The notes: generated by a model from the letters alone, not told the origin. Shown: positions 17,121-26,372, numbered from the stretch's first letter. The stretch is 64,000 bases of DNA from Fictibacillus nanhaiensis (GCA_017052515.1 JAFHKR010000039.1:1116001-1180000), one strand, 5' to 3'. Program-made: numbers and translations.

Positions 17121-17663
17121 TTACGTTAAGATCAAATCACTGTTCTTCAAATCTTTTTCTCTATCCTTTTCTAGACTTCGATTTGTTCGATTAATTAGTA
17201 CATTTCTATAATGAGCTGCTCGATGGAGTTTTGCTTTAAGGGCACGAGAGGTACTTTCAATAGGTAGATCCATTCCGTTTAAGAAAAGCACTCTAACTTT
17301 TTTACGGTCAATGGATTCAATATCATCGATGTGTGGCTGTGAGAGCCAGATACAGGAGTCTTTTCGTGGTGATTTCGTGGGAAAGAAGAATATATCAAGT
17401 TTCGTGTCAATCATGATAGGAGGAAAACACATCCTCCCTAATATAATCTGTGCTGCATCTTTCTTTCCATCATATGTACTTCCATAATAAGGACAAGAAT
17501 CTTTGATAATTCGAAAAGGTTTCTTCTCAACAAGGAAGACGGCATCTTCTTCATAAATTTCTGCGCAAACCCTTCCCCATTGATTAATAAATGGATGAAT
17601 AGCAATGGTCCTATTCGTAATTAAATACTTTTCCACTTTCTCGTGCACAATTCTTCGCTTCAT
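17121..17663 (-). CDS. comK: Competence transcription factor ComK
   Basis: A 180-residue ComK-family protein, the master activator of DNA-uptake genes. Conserved blocks match B. subtilis ComK: KPFRIIKDSCPYYGSTYDGKK at about residues 47-67, PPIMIDTKLDIFFFPTKSP at about 81-99 and CIWLSQPHI near 104. AGGAGG sits 6 bases before the ATG. In B. subtilis ComK binds paired AAAA-N5-TTTT boxes, including its own promoter; one near-match (AAAATAATTTTTA) lies just upstream at about 17683-17695. The C-terminus is shorter and more charged than in B. subtilis. Confidence 0.93.
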   Translation of the reverse strand: MKRRIVHEKVEKYLITNRTIAIHPFINQWGRVCAEIYEEDAVFLVEKKPFRIIKDSCPYYGSTYDGKKDAAQIILGRMCFPPIMIDTKLDIFFFPTKSPRKDSCIWLSQPHIDDIESIDRKKVRVLFLNGMDLPIESTSRALKAKLHRAAHYRNVLINRTNRSLEKDREKDLKNSDLILT

Positions 17664-17830
17664 TCATAACCTCCTAAAATAATTTTTAATTCCCCAATAA
17701 CCTAAACCCTCCATAGTACAAATTTCCCCAAAATTCATACTATATAGTAATATTTTACCATTTAATAAATCACACATCTACATATTTCGCTAATAATTTT
17801 CAAAATATTTCGTTTATTAATAAGTTAAGC

Positions 17831-17854
17831 GGGTGAAGATTCGTTTCTTCACCC
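17831..17854 (-). terminator. Hairpin after the RND exporter gene
   Basis: GGGTGAAG and CTTCACCC form an 8-bp stem with an 8-base loop, 12 bases past the stop. The T run after it is weak. Confidence 0.55.
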
Positions 17855-17865
17855 ACACCCTTTAC

Positions 17866-20280
17866 TTATTTTGTCATTTCAGACCCGCTCTTACGTTTAT
17901 CAATCAAAATTATTATCGCAGGAAGAATGAACAATGAGCTGATTAGACATAAGAAAGTATCAAACACGGTCGTGATTCCGAAGGATCGCAGCATCACAAA
18001 TTCAGAAAAGATAAGTGTACTAAACCCTGCCATAACCGTTAAGCCCGATGCCGTAATCGCCCTTCCTATTTTAGAAATCGATTTGATTAGCGCTTCGTCA
18101 CGTGATAGACCGTTCTCAAGCTCTTCCTGATAGCGTTCCATGATAAGAATGGTAAATTCACTTCCAATTCCAAGGACAAGTGACCCAAGTACAGCTGTTA
18201 ATGGATTAATTTCAATATCTAACAAGAACATCATAAGAGAAGACCAACCTACAACAAGCACAATCGGCAAAACCGGATACATCGCCATTTTCCATCTTCG
18301 GTAAGCCATTAAGAGTCCAGCGATAATTGCCATTACTCCAATACCTGCAGATAAGTGACGGTTTTCAGTCATCGATCCCACTGATTTGATGTTAATGACA
18401 TTTGAGCCTGCTGGCTTCATTTCCACTCCAGATGGAGGATTGATCTCTTTCTCGATCTGATTCAGCAGATCCGCTTGCTCCTTCATGCCGATATTTCCAA
18501 TCGTAAAAGAAACAGCTGCAGATTCTTTATCTTTTGATAAAATATTGCTTTTTAATTCATCTGGGACTTGTGCCAAAATGCTTTCAATCTTAGCTTTTGT
18601 TTCTGGGACTTCCCCCTTGTTTGCTTGTTTCATAATGGATGCGATACTTGTTGTTGTCTCAATTTCCGGATGAGTTTTCCGCTGTTGTTCCTCATAATCT
18701 GCGATCCATTTAACCACTCTTGGATCGGTTACATCATCGGATTTAAGAATAAAAGATATTTCGTTAGTCGAACCAATAATCTTACGTAGTTCATTCAACT
18801 CTTTTAACTCTGGGGCTTCTTGTGGCATCAATTTTTCAATATTCGTTTCAATCTTAAGTGAGTGGTCTATATAAAATCCACCAGCTGAGAGCAGCACACC
18901 CATTGCTAAAAGAAGTAGAGGTTTCTTCACTGTTAATGTAGCTATTCTTTCCATGAAACCTTCCATTTTACTTGGAGTTGAAACGGTTTGTTGTGTAACT
19001 ACCCGATCACGCAACATGAATACGGCATACATCAACAACAAGCTAACGATGTAGGAAACGATAACACCTACAGAAAGCATAATTCCGAAATGCTGAATCA
19101 TTGGGACTTTTGAAATGAGTAATGTTATGAATCCAAGCGTCATCGCAAACACAGCAATTCCGACAGCGGGACCCATTTTTTTAATGGATTGCAGAATAGA
19201 TTCTTTTACAGGCTTACCAGCTTTTAATTCCTCGTCATAACGGTTGTGAAATTGGATGGCAAAATCCGTCCCAAGGCCAATCAAAATCGGCATAATCGCC
19301 ATAGTTACCATACTCATCGGAACACCAATGTAGCCCATGATTCCAATCGTCCAGAATAAAGACAAAAGCACGACCGGAAGCGCTAATAGTCTCCATTTAA
19401 CAGGAAAAACGATAAAGAGAATGGCTGCCATCAACACGAGTGAAAGGCCAAGCATGATTGACATATCTTTCATCATGCTATTGTAGATTGCTCCATAAAT
19501 CTTTGGTGTTCCGGATATCTTCGTATCGAGATTCGAGAATCCTGCTTCTTTCGTCATGTTACTTACTTCTTCTGTTAAATCAGAGAGTTCGTTATAAGGA
19601 ATTCCCCCTTTTACTTTCATGACAATTAAGGCGTGCTTTCCGTTTTGGGGCATAAACGTTTTGAACATTTCGTTTACATTTCCGTCTTTGTCTAATACAA
19701 GCCCTTTTACAAACTTCTCATTTTGAAGAGATGGTGCTCCTGCTGCTTGTAAGGAGGTGAGATCTGCTCCTGACTGTTCGGTTACCTTCTTCATAAATGC
19801 AATTTGCGCTTTCTGAGCTGCATCTTGTAGCTGTGCAGGAGTTGCACCACTTGCTGCAGCTTCCTGAACGGCTTTTTCAACCGCCTCTTGCAGCTGATTT
19901 TTCATGTTCATCTGTATTTTTGTTGCTTGATCTGTCCCGTTTTCAATTAAGTTGTAATAGCTGAATGCAGATTGAATTTCCTTCTTCTTCACTAATTCAT
20001 TCTGAAGCTTGTTAATGGCTGAGAGATTATCTGGTGATAACAAATCACCTTGCTTACCTGAAAGCAGGATGAACAGGGTATCGCTACCAAATTCATCATG
20101 ATATTCTTCTGTAGCTTTATAGATGGGATCCTTATGAGAAATCATCGTCCCCTGTCCAAGATCAACTTGAACTTTCGTCACACCAAACCCAATTACCAAT
20201 GTGAAAAGTAATAAAAGGACAATAATCTTTTTGGGGCTTTGCGTAATTTTTTTCGCTAAAAAGCTGAATCCTTTACTCAT
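17866..20280 (-). CDS. RND/MMPL-family exporter
   Basis: An 804-residue membrane protein with the two-fold RND layout: a first helix, a large extracytoplasmic domain (residues about 40-270) rich in Ala/Gln helices, a six-helix block with the GLGTDFAIQFHNRY signature, and a repeat of the same plan with GIGSEFTILIMERYQEE near residue 710. This is the MMPL/hydrophobe exporter branch found in Gram-positives. The divergent TetR gene and shared intergenic operator suggest inducible export of a lipid-like or toxic hydrophobic compound. Substrate unknown. Confidence 0.9.
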   Translation of the reverse strand: MSKGFSFLAKKITQSPKKIIVLLLLFTLVIGFGVTKVQVDLGQGTMISHKDPIYKATEEYHDEFGSDTLFILLSGKQGDLLSPDNLSAINKLQNELVKKKEIQSAFSYYNLIENGTDQATKIQMNMKNQLQEAVEKAVQEAAASGATPAQLQDAAQKAQIAFMKKVTEQSGADLTSLQAAGAPSLQNEKFVKGLVLDKDGNVNEMFKTFMPQNGKHALIVMKVKGGIPYNELSDLTEEVSNMTKEAGFSNLDTKISGTPKIYGAIYNSMMKDMSIMLGLSLVLMAAILFIVFPVKWRLLALPVVLLSLFWTIGIMGYIGVPMSMVTMAIMPILIGLGTDFAIQFHNRYDEELKAGKPVKESILQSIKKMGPAVGIAVFAMTLGFITLLISKVPMIQHFGIMLSVGVIVSYIVSLLLMYAVFMLRDRVVTQQTVSTPSKMEGFMERIATLTVKKPLLLLAMGVLLSAGGFYIDHSLKIETNIEKLMPQEAPELKELNELRKIIGSTNEISFILKSDDVTDPRVVKWIADYEEQQRKTHPEIETTTSIASIMKQANKGEVPETKAKIESILAQVPDELKSNILSKDKESAAVSFTIGNIGMKEQADLLNQIEKEINPPSGVEMKPAGSNVINIKSVGSMTENRHLSAGIGVMAIIAGLLMAYRRWKMAMYPVLPIVLVVGWSSLMMFLLDIEINPLTAVLGSLVLGIGSEFTILIMERYQEELENGLSRDEALIKSISKIGRAITASGLTVMAGFSTLIFSEFVMLRSFGITTVFDTFLCLISSLFILPAIIILIDKRKSGSEMTK

Positions 20281-20307
20281 CTTTTATTCCTCCATTTATT
20301 AAAACTG

Positions 20308-20337
20308 AACAAACTGTCCATTATCAAACAGTTTGTT
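20308..20337. promoter_or_regulatory. Inverted-repeat operator for the TetR regulator
   Basis: AACAAACTGT at 20308-20317 and its exact complement ACAGTTTGTT at 20328-20337 are separated by 10 bp. The site is just before the exporter gene and in the gap shared with the divergent tetR gene, the usual place for a TetR-family operator. Confidence 0.7.
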
Positions 20338-20529
20338 TAAGGAAATAATAGGAGATAATATAGTTTTACTCAATGTTCAATTAATGTTGGAGTGTATGAT
20401 ACAGTACAAATGAAGTTCATTTGTAACACTTTTATATAATTTTGGACAATATGAAGCTATTTGTTCATTGGATTTTATTAAACATTCTGTCTAACAATGT
20501 GATACATTTTAGATGAGGAGGGATCGAGC

Positions 20530-21135
20530 ATGTCCGAAAAACATGATCTTCGTGTTATAAGAACAAAGAAGTTAATTAAGGATGCTTTCCTAGAACTAAT
20601 CAGTCAAAAGGGATTTACTTCGATAACGGTTCAAGATATCGCAGGTACAGCAACGATTGGCAGAGGTACCTTTTATCTTCATTACAAAGATAAATACGAT
20701 TTACTCGATCAATTGACAGATCAAGCTCTTGCTAAGCTCTCAGAACTTATCCAGCCATCTTTTCATCTTCGTGATAACAAACTGAATCTTGAAGAACTGA
20801 AACAGATGCTTATTCATGTGTTTGATGCGATACGTTCAGAAAAAACATTTTTTAAAACCATGCTTTCGAGTCATGACACACCGAACTTCACTCAACAATT
20901 GACGCAATTTTTCTTTAACAAATTTACAGCAGAGTATGAAAATCTGAACCTTTCTCAAAAAAAGGAAGTACCTAAAGGAATTCTTATCAGTTACTTATCT
21001 TCAGCTATACTTGGTGTAATCATTTGGTGGCTGCAAAACGATATGATGTATGCTTCAGAGTACATGGCAGAGCAAATTACAAATCTTCTAATTAACGGTC
21101 CAGCCTCCATATTTGATGTTGAATACGAAATTTAA
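20530..21135 (+). CDS. TetR/AcrR-family repressor next to the RND exporter
   Basis: A 201-residue regulator. The N-terminal HTH shows the family pattern ITVQDIAGTATIGRGTFYLHYKDKYDLL at about residues 30-57, followed by an all-helical ligand domain of the TetR_C type seen with YdgH/MmpL-like exporters. GAGGAGGG lies upstream of the ATG. It is divergent from the exporter, and the perfect inverted repeat between them is the likely target, so it probably represses both genes until a ligand binds. Confidence 0.9.
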   Translation: MSEKHDLRVIRTKKLIKDAFLELISQKGFTSITVQDIAGTATIGRGTFYLHYKDKYDLLDQLTDQALAKLSELIQPSFHLRDNKLNLEELKQMLIHVFDAIRSEKTFFKTMLSSHDTPNFTQQLTQFFFNKFTAEYENLNLSQKKEVPKGILISYLSSAILGVIIWWLQNDMMYASEYMAEQITNLLINGPASIFDVEYEI

Positions 21136-21164
21136 AAAAGCCAGTGATTGATTTTCATTCACTG
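21133..21164 (-). terminator. Minus-strand terminator overlapping a gene remnant
   Basis: CAGTGA and TCACTG form a stem with AT-rich extension, followed on the minus strand by CTTTTTTAAA. There is no T run on the plus side, so it belongs to a minus-strand transcript. Confidence 0.55.
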
Positions 21165-21290
21165 ACTTCCAACATTTCTGCATTACGATCTGAATAATAA
21201 GGTTCATCGATCTTGATAAGTTGATGCGCAAAGCATAAACCAATTGCAATAAATGCAACATAACAATTAGAGTGGTTATGCCCGGATCCT
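21155..21290 (-). pseudogene. Remnant of a small membrane protein gene
   Basis: The minus strand is open for about 44 codons before a TGA at 21155. The decoded end has a hydrophobic helix (NCYVAFIAIGLCFAHQLI) followed by a polar tail (KIDEPYYSDRNAEMLEVSE). There is no start codon in frame, and stops block it upstream, but a terminator at its end fits a formerly expressed gene. The rest of the 281-base gap shows nothing else. The original product is not recognised. Confidence 0.35.
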
Positions 21291-21416
21291 CATTAACCGT
21301 TTGCCATAAAGTGCATGTTTCCAGTTCGTTATAGAATCAAGTTCACGTCTTTCTTTTCATCCCTACACTTACAATACTTTCCTTTAATATAAAATCTTTC
21401 CATAAAAAAAGAGGCA

Positions 21417-21788
21417 CTACCCTTGAGTTGGGCTGCCATCCTTTTTTATCAAAGCACTGAGACTTTGTTTTAAATGATTGTATTGTAAGGTATTCGTATC
21501 ACTGAAGGCTTCTTCCCTGGTGGATGGGAGATTTTCATAGTGAATGGGCGATTCAAACTGTGAATCTGTAAAATCATATCTACTTCCCTCAATAACATTG
21601 TAGAAATGCCACCCTTCTGTTAGTGGTGTTTTTACAATATCTCCATTTAGCAGATCTTGAACCACAAGCGCTGTTACCCCGCATTGTCCTCTAGCTGGAT
21701 TCTCTTTCGTCCATTTGGAGCTTGTCTTGATGGACCATGCTTTATGCATTTGATCTTTTAACGTTTGAATCCTTTCGTCTAGCAACAT
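21417..21788 (-). CDS. YunG-family protein
   Basis: A 123-residue cytosolic protein with the conserved core ENPARGQCGVTALVVQDLLNGDIVKT (residues about 29-54), GWHFYNVIEGSRYDFTDSQF, as in the YunG family of Bacillus. The invariant Cys in GQC and His in WHFYN suggest a papain-like or transglutaminase-like site, which is inference. GGAGGAATAA precedes the ATG. Function is unknown. Confidence 0.7.
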   Translation of the reverse strand: MLLDERIQTLKDQMHKAWSIKTSSKWTKENPARGQCGVTALVVQDLLNGDIVKTPLTEGWHFYNVIEGSRYDFTDSQFESPIHYENLPSTREEAFSDTNTLQYNHLKQSLSALIKKDGSPTQG

Positions 21789-21887
21789 TTATTCCTCCAA
21801 ACGAAATACACTTTTTTGACATTATCAAAAGACTCTTCTACCACTTCCAAGAGCACCTAAGGTTACAGAAAAAGCCTATTTTTATTA

Positions 21888-22169
21888 TTAAACCGCCAAA
21901 ATCACTTTCTCTTCAGCATGTACGATGTATATGCTATAAATTTTATGTTTCAACTTTTGTCTCAGTTCCAAAGGAATCGTTAATGCACCTCTTTTACTGA
22001 TTTTCTGAGTAAATTCCCTCGTCATATTTTTATCTATGATAATGACATCATCTTCACAATCAATGCCTACGATTGATCCATTGCTAATCGCAAACTCTTC
22101 TCTCCAGCGAATTGGTATGTAAATATAACCTCTATCGTTGTCATAATACTTATCTTCCAGCTTATACAT
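21888..22169 (-). CDS. Double AbrB/SpoVT-like DNA-binding protein
   Basis: A 93-residue protein with two AbrB-type swapped-hairpin motifs in tandem: GYIYIPIRWREEF at about residues 14-26 and GALTIPLELRQKL at about 60-72, each followed by beta strands. It has a homologue of the same plan at 42475-42759 in this window. AbrB-like proteins are transition-state or antitoxin regulators, normally with one such motif per chain; tandem copies also occur in MraZ. No toxin gene is adjacent. The target is unknown. Confidence 0.72.
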   Translation of the reverse strand: MYKLEDKYYDNDRGYIYIPIRWREEFAISNGSIVGIDCEDDVIIIDKNMTREFTQKISKRGALTIPLELRQKLKHKIYSIYIVHAEEKVILAV

Positions 22170-22446
22170 AATTCACCTGCTCTTCAAGAATCGGGAAACT
22201 TTATTTTACTATAATGTGATGAAGTGGTGAAGTCTCAACAATAAACGATATGTAAAATTTACAATCCTTTTCATTCTTTGCCAAAAGAAAAAGCCAATGA
22301 ATGACGCTCTTTCACTCGCTTTCATAATGCTGTTTTACACTTTAATACATCTCAAGTCTTATTCAAATTACAACTGGAGAAACTGTCTGCGTCTTCATTT
22401 TATGTCTAAACTAATACTATAAAGACATTACGAACGGAGATAAGTT

Positions 22447-22644
22447 ATGACAGACACTTTTACCAGAAAACAACTTACACTTGAACTTTTGCTGCATATC
22501 ACACTAACGTTATTAATCCTTGTAACCCTGATCATGCTGCTACCGACCATTCAGCCAATCTTTAAGTTGATCGGCATCGGGCTTGCGATCGGTATCGTAA
22601 CTTTTGACTTACTCTTTTTATGTAAAGTAATCTGCAATCCTTAA
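22447..22644 (+). CDS. Small membrane protein, 65 aa
   Basis: GGAG lies 7 bases before the ATG. The product has a short polar N-terminus and two hydrophobic segments (LLLHITLTLLILVTLIMLL and LIGIGLAIGIVTFDLLFL), predicting two membrane helices. It probably forms an operon with the TVP38-type gene, whose coding region begins at or just after this stop. No family is recognised. Confidence 0.7.
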   Translation: MTDTFTRKQLTLELLLHITLTLLILVTLIMLLPTIQPIFKLIGIGLAIGIVTFDLLFLCKVICNP

Positions 22645-22685
22645 AAATCACTCGCCTGATCGCGCTCTATTTCTTTGCCGTCAGC

Positions 22686-23306
22686 ATGTTCGTGTTTGCT
22701 ATCTTTTACGTGACAAAACTGTTAGTGCTAACAGACATGTACGGATTTGAAAACTTATTAAAGTTACATGAGTCCGCTGCCAAATTCATCTACTTAGCCA
22801 TTTGTTTCGCACAGCCAATCATCTTGCCTCTGCCTGAAGTCGTAACGGTTGCTGCGGCTAGTGCTGTATTTGGACCGTTCACAGCGATTTCCGTAGGATT
22901 TCTCGGAACACTAGCTGGAATCATCGTGATGTATTTCATCGCAAGATTTGGTGGACAGCGCATTGTTTCAAGGTTTGTAAAAGAAGAACACCTCACAAAG
23001 TACCAAACATATGTACAGAGAAATGAAGTCCTCTTTTTAGCTATTATGTTTATCATTCCAATTTTACCGGACGAAATCATTTGTATTGGAGCAGGACTTG
23101 GCGGGGTTACGTTTCGACGGTTCTTTATTATTGCAGCACTATCGAAGCTGTTCACCTCTACAATCTTTGCTTACTCCGTGGAACTAGCGAAAATCTTCTC
23201 TTTAACAACGACTGAATTGATGGTGTATGCTTCAATCATTGCGGGAGTTGCATTTATCGTGACAACGTTGATTAAGAAGAATGTGAGGCAGAAGGAAAAG
23301 ACTTAA
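22686..23306 (+). CDS. TVP38/TMEM64 (VTT-domain) membrane protein
   Basis: A membrane protein of 206 residues or more. The VTT/SNARE-associated domain is seen as PLPEVVTVAAASAVFGPFTAISVGFLGTLAGIIVMYFIARFGG and the downstream PILPDEIICIGAGLGGVTFRRF block. VTT proteins (DedA/TVP38) act in lipid or undecaprenyl-phosphate flipping. The ATG at 22686 has no ribosome site, and the frame is open back to 22626 with a coding-like amphipathic lead (LKITRLIALYFFAVS), so the true start is probably upstream at a non-ATG codon such as CTG 22632. A terminator follows. Confidence 0.82.
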   Translation: MFVFAIFYVTKLLVLTDMYGFENLLKLHESAAKFIYLAICFAQPIILPLPEVVTVAAASAVFGPFTAISVGFLGTLAGIIVMYFIARFGGQRIVSRFVKEEHLTKYQTYVQRNEVLFLAIMFIIPILPDEIICIGAGLGGVTFRRFFIIAALSKLFTSTIFAYSVELAKIFSLTTTELMVYASIIAGVAFIVTTLIKKNVRQKEKT

Positions 23307-23312
23307 TACGAA

Positions 23313-23358
23313 AAGCTGCTCCCAAAGAACATATCGTTCTAAAGGAAGCAGCATTTTT
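23313..23358 (+). terminator. Terminator after the TVP38-type gene
   Basis: GCTGCTcccaaAGAAC pairs with GTTCTaaaggAAGCAGC, followed by ATTTTTATT. Confidence 0.8.
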
Positions 23359-23522
23359 ATTCAAATTCGTTAAGAGTTAATGCGTACCAAGTTAATATCG
23401 GTTGGATCGAAGGTGGTGAATCTTCTTATGGTTTCACCATGCTCTACTCCAGTCATGTTCAGCAAAACACCACAAGTAAAGTTTGCGAAAGCTGTTTTTG
23501 CGCTATTTCTTGGATCGTCCGA

Positions 23523-24053
23523 TCACTTAACTAACTTATACATCAACACATCATCCACATATTCGCGGTTGCCAAACTTGAACTCTCTTACTTTTCGCCC
23601 TTCCTCTATGAATCCTAGTTTTTTATACAATTCAATTGCTCTAGTATTAGTTGAAAACGTTCCTAACGTAACCTTTTCAATGACCGGATGCTTTTCAGCC
23701 CAAGATAATAGTTCTTGAATCATTAACTTCCCGATTCCTCTATTTCTCCATTCTTTTTGTAACATAATAGCAAACGAACCGATATGGTGCATTCTCATTC
23801 TTTCTTGTGACAAAAAAACAATCCATCCCACTACATTGTTTTCGTATTCTGCTACAAGCATGGTCTCTCGTTCATTGTTCAGAATGTTTGATACCCATTC
23901 TTGATGATCTTCTATCGTCTTTTTAAATTCAGTGGGTAGTGCAATAAAATAATCGTGTTCAGAAATCACTTCACGATGAATATGAAGAACAGCTTCAGCA
24001 TCCTCAACACGAACGGTACGAATCGTTATTTTTTTCTCTAGTTTCGTCGGCAT
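23523..24053 (-). CDS. GNAT-family N-acetyltransferase
   Basis: A 176-residue acetyltransferase. The acetyl-CoA loop LQKEWRNRGIGKLMIQELLSWAE (Q/RxxGxG/A pattern RNRGIG) lies at about residues 112-134, followed by VTLGTFSTNTRAIELYKKLGFIEEGRKVREF. The start at 24053 has GAGG 7 bases upstream; the longer frame would overlap the upstream MBL gene. It probably forms a two-gene operon with that gene, 25 bases away. Substrate unknown. Confidence 0.88.
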   Translation of the reverse strand: MPTKLEKKITIRTVRVEDAEAVLHIHREVISEHDYFIALPTEFKKTIEDHQEWVSNILNNERETMLVAEYENNVVGWIVFLSQERMRMHHIGSFAIMLQKEWRNRGIGKLMIQELLSWAEKHPVIEKVTLGTFSTNTRAIELYKKLGFIEEGRKVREFKFGNREYVDDVLMYKLVK

Positions 24054-24078
24054 TGCCTTACCTCTTTTTCTAAATGAA

Positions 24079-24903
24079 TTATGTGTGTATACCATGATTT
24101 TCGTTTATGATTGAATGAACAATATGAATAGAATCCCATTCACCTCTTGAAAATTTGATAATCGGAAATTTTCTCGGAAAGAGCTTCTGACAAATGACTT
24201 CTGGTGGATCACCGTGGTTTTGTAAAGTTAATACTTCATGCTGAATTCCTAGAAGGTATTGAAGTTTTCGTTCAAGTGCCTTCCTTCCATCTCGAACAAA
24301 CCCAGCATGATTGCAAAACACATCCTGAAAATCATACGTTAGAACCCGCTTTAATGATTGAATGATAGTAGGAATACTCTCTTCCTCGAGAACCACTTTC
24401 GTCCTTTCCATTACATACAGATCACCAGTGAACAACTGACCCGTTTCTCGATTTAGAAATGCATGGTGATCTAGTGCATGACCTGGTGTAGGTATAGCAT
24501 CCCACATTGCGTTTCTAGATTGAAGTTCAGTTTTCATTTTTTCTGCATGAAATGGTTTTCTTCTTCCCCAGAAGAACTGTCTATACAATGGATAGCTGGC
24601 CCGTTTCCTGCAATAATCCATTGTTTTTTCATCTAAATAAATGGGAACTTTTTTTGTTTTTTCGATATAACTCGCACACCCTGTATGGTCTTCATGAAAA
24701 TGAGTAATAAATACTTGATCAAAATCAGCTGAATCAATAAAGGGTTTGAAATGCTTATGTAAAGACTGCGCACCGGTATCAATCAATACACCATCTACGA
24801 GATAACTATAAACATTTAAGGAAACACCTTGAAAAGTGACTTTCCCATTCAAGTAACAAACATGATGTTTTTCTCCATATTGAGATGTTTTTTTAAAAAA
24901 CAC
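24079..24903 (-). CDS. Metallo-beta-lactamase-fold hydrolase
   Basis: A 274-residue MBL-fold enzyme. The zinc motif THFHEDHTG provides His68, His70, Asp72 and His73; TPGHALDHH, the GDLYV aspartate and CNHAG supply the remaining metal ligands. The C-terminal helical part resembles YqjP/RBBP9-type glyoxalase II-like hydrolases of Bacillus. The start is the GTG at 24903 with GGGGTGA upstream. Substrate unknown; thioester or lactone hydrolysis is typical. Confidence 0.85.
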   Translation of the reverse strand: MFFKKTSQYGEKHHVCYLNGKVTFQGVSLNVYSYLVDGVLIDTGAQSLHKHFKPFIDSADFDQVFITHFHEDHTGCASYIEKTKKVPIYLDEKTMDYCRKRASYPLYRQFFWGRRKPFHAEKMKTELQSRNAMWDAIPTPGHALDHHAFLNRETGQLFTGDLYVMERTKVVLEEESIPTIIQSLKRVLTYDFQDVFCNHAGFVRDGRKALERKLQYLLGIQHEVLTLQNHGDPPEVICQKLFPRKFPIIKFSRGEWDSIHIVHSIINENHGIHT

Positions 24904-25035
24904 AGCTTTCTCACCCCTGCTATTCTATTTGTCCTTATAAACTTTAATTCAATAAAAGGTGTTATAGTCCTTCCACCCTCATAATCTCGTATTCAAGTAT
25001 CGAAACAATAAGATATCCTCCACAGTGTCAGATTA

Positions 25036-25096
25036 TTGGGAAAATTGATAAGAATCATGTCACATTATGCTACCCTCTAGCATTTAATTTTCCCAA
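25036..25096. promoter_or_regulatory. Spaced inverted repeat in the rap promoter
   Basis: TTGGGAAAATT at 25036-25046 and its perfect complement AATTTTCCCAA at 25086-25096 lie 50 bp apart, start to start. The second arm overlaps a possible -10 (TTTAAT) for rap. The same pair with the same spacing occurs at 34820-34880. Confidence 0.7.
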
Positions 25097-25156
25097 GTTT
25101 TATTTTTCCATTTTATGTTAGATTTAAATTACAAGTCTTATAGAAAGGAGTTTTCC

Positions 25157-26236
25157 ATGAACGTCGGAACTAGAGAGCCCCTTACACAGTCACTCGAGCG
25201 GTGGCATATAGCCATCCGGACAAATCACATACAACAATCCGAAAGCATACATAACGAGATTAAAAGTGAGATCACACAGATCAAAGACCCCACTACACAG
25301 TTGTATTATCAACTGTTAAACAGCCGTTACTTAATATTGAAGAAAGAACTCGCTTCTGCTCATGCCATACTCGATACCTTAAACGATGTTCATTTGAATC
25401 GAACAGACATTTTTGGATACTATATGAACTTAATTACCGGCATGCTATTAACCGCTGAAGGGAATTACGAAGTAGCAGAATTACGTTTCATCCGAGCGTT
25501 TAACTTATTAAACGTATTGAACAGCATGACGGATGAAATCGTGCGAGCAGATTTCTATCATAAAGCTGCCGTTTTGTACTATCACATCCGCCAACCACTC
25601 ACGGCTTTGGATTATGCAAACGAAGCTTTGAAAACATTATCTGAAGCAGAAGATTTTGAACTGCTTCAATCCGGTTGTGAAAATATATTAGGACTTGCTT
25701 CTCTATCATTGAAACAATATGGAAAAGCAGAAGAACATTTCCTCTGTGCTCTTGATCTCGCAAAGCGTATTGATCAGTCATATACTTCTCTGATCAAATA
25801 CAACATAGGTTATCTGTATGCTGAACAAAACATGTCCGAACTGGCAGTACGCTATTTGTTAGAGGTATTTGAAGAAGAAGAAGCCTTTTATAAGACCCAC
25901 TTCTTATTGTCTCGAGAATATTATCGATTGAATAACGAAGAAAAAGCAATACCTTTCTATGAAAAAGGAATCGAGCTCGCGAATGAAGAATATCTTCATC
26001 ACTTCAAAATCCTGAACGCCTTAAATCAGGCAACAGATATTAATGAGCTTGAACGTATTGTTAAAGAAGGAAACGACTATTTTAAACAACACGAACTCTT
26101 TGGTTTCGTAGAAGATTATGCTGGAGAACTTGCACAGGTCTTCTTCACCAAAGAGAACCACAATAAAGCTAGTTATTATTTTAAAGAGTCTTACGAAGCA
26201 AAACGCGCTTTACAAAAAAAGGAGGCACTAAAATGA
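25157..26236 (+). CDS. Rap-family aspartate phosphatase/regulator
   Basis: A 359-residue Rap protein: an N-terminal three-helix bundle (residues about 1-70) and a run of TPR helices with family blocks FYHKAAVLYYHIRQPLTALDYA, GLASLSLKQYGKAEEHFLCALDLAKR and SREYYRLNNEEKAIPFYEKGIELA. Rap proteins dephosphorylate Spo0F or sequester ComA-type regulators and are inhibited by a cognate Phr pentapeptide. The ATG at 25157 has AAAGGAG 6 bases upstream; the frame extends further but without one. The phr gene overlaps its stop. Target (Spo0F or ComA branch) cannot be assigned by eye. Confidence 0.93.
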   Translation: MNVGTREPLTQSLERWHIAIRTNHIQQSESIHNEIKSEITQIKDPTTQLYYQLLNSRYLILKKELASAHAILDTLNDVHLNRTDIFGYYMNLITGMLLTAEGNYEVAELRFIRAFNLLNVLNSMTDEIVRADFYHKAAVLYYHIRQPLTALDYANEALKTLSEAEDFELLQSGCENILGLASLSLKQYGKAEEHFLCALDLAKRIDQSYTSLIKYNIGYLYAEQNMSELAVRYLLEVFEEEEAFYKTHFLLSREYYRLNNEEKAIPFYEKGIELANEEYLHHFKILNALNQATDINELERIVKEGNDYFKQHELFGFVEDYAGELAQVFFTKENHNKASYYFKESYEAKRALQKKEALK

Positions 26237-26361
26237 AAAAATTCGCTGCAGGCATCATCATCGCTTCACTTGCAATAACGGCTGTATTTGTTGGAGTTTC
26301 CACAAAATCAGTTGAACAAGCCGAGCATGGCAGAACGTTCTCTGTTTCTCAAAAATTATAA
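26233..26361 (+). CDS. Phr signalling pre-peptide, 42 aa
   Basis: The ATG overlaps the rap stop (ATGA at 26233-26236), with GGAGG upstream inside rap. The product has a basic start, a hydrophobic export helix (AAGIIIASLAITAVFVGV) and a polar C-terminus containing E-H-G-R-T at residues 31-35, similar to the ERGMT-type Phr pentapeptides, followed by FSVSQKL. It should be exported, cut to a pentapeptide and re-imported by Opp to inhibit the Rap protein. The exact pentapeptide is inference. Confidence 0.85.
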   Translation: MKKFAAGIIIASLAITAVFVGVSTKSVEQAEHGRTFSVSQKL

Positions 26362-26372
26362 AACTATTATTT

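Noticed and set aside
17664-17760. Shared TTCCCAA operator before comK
   Set aside because: Two CCCCAA words occur there, but in direct orientation and 32 bp apart, without the opposite arm at 50 bp, so they do not match the rap/zinc-ribbon pattern.
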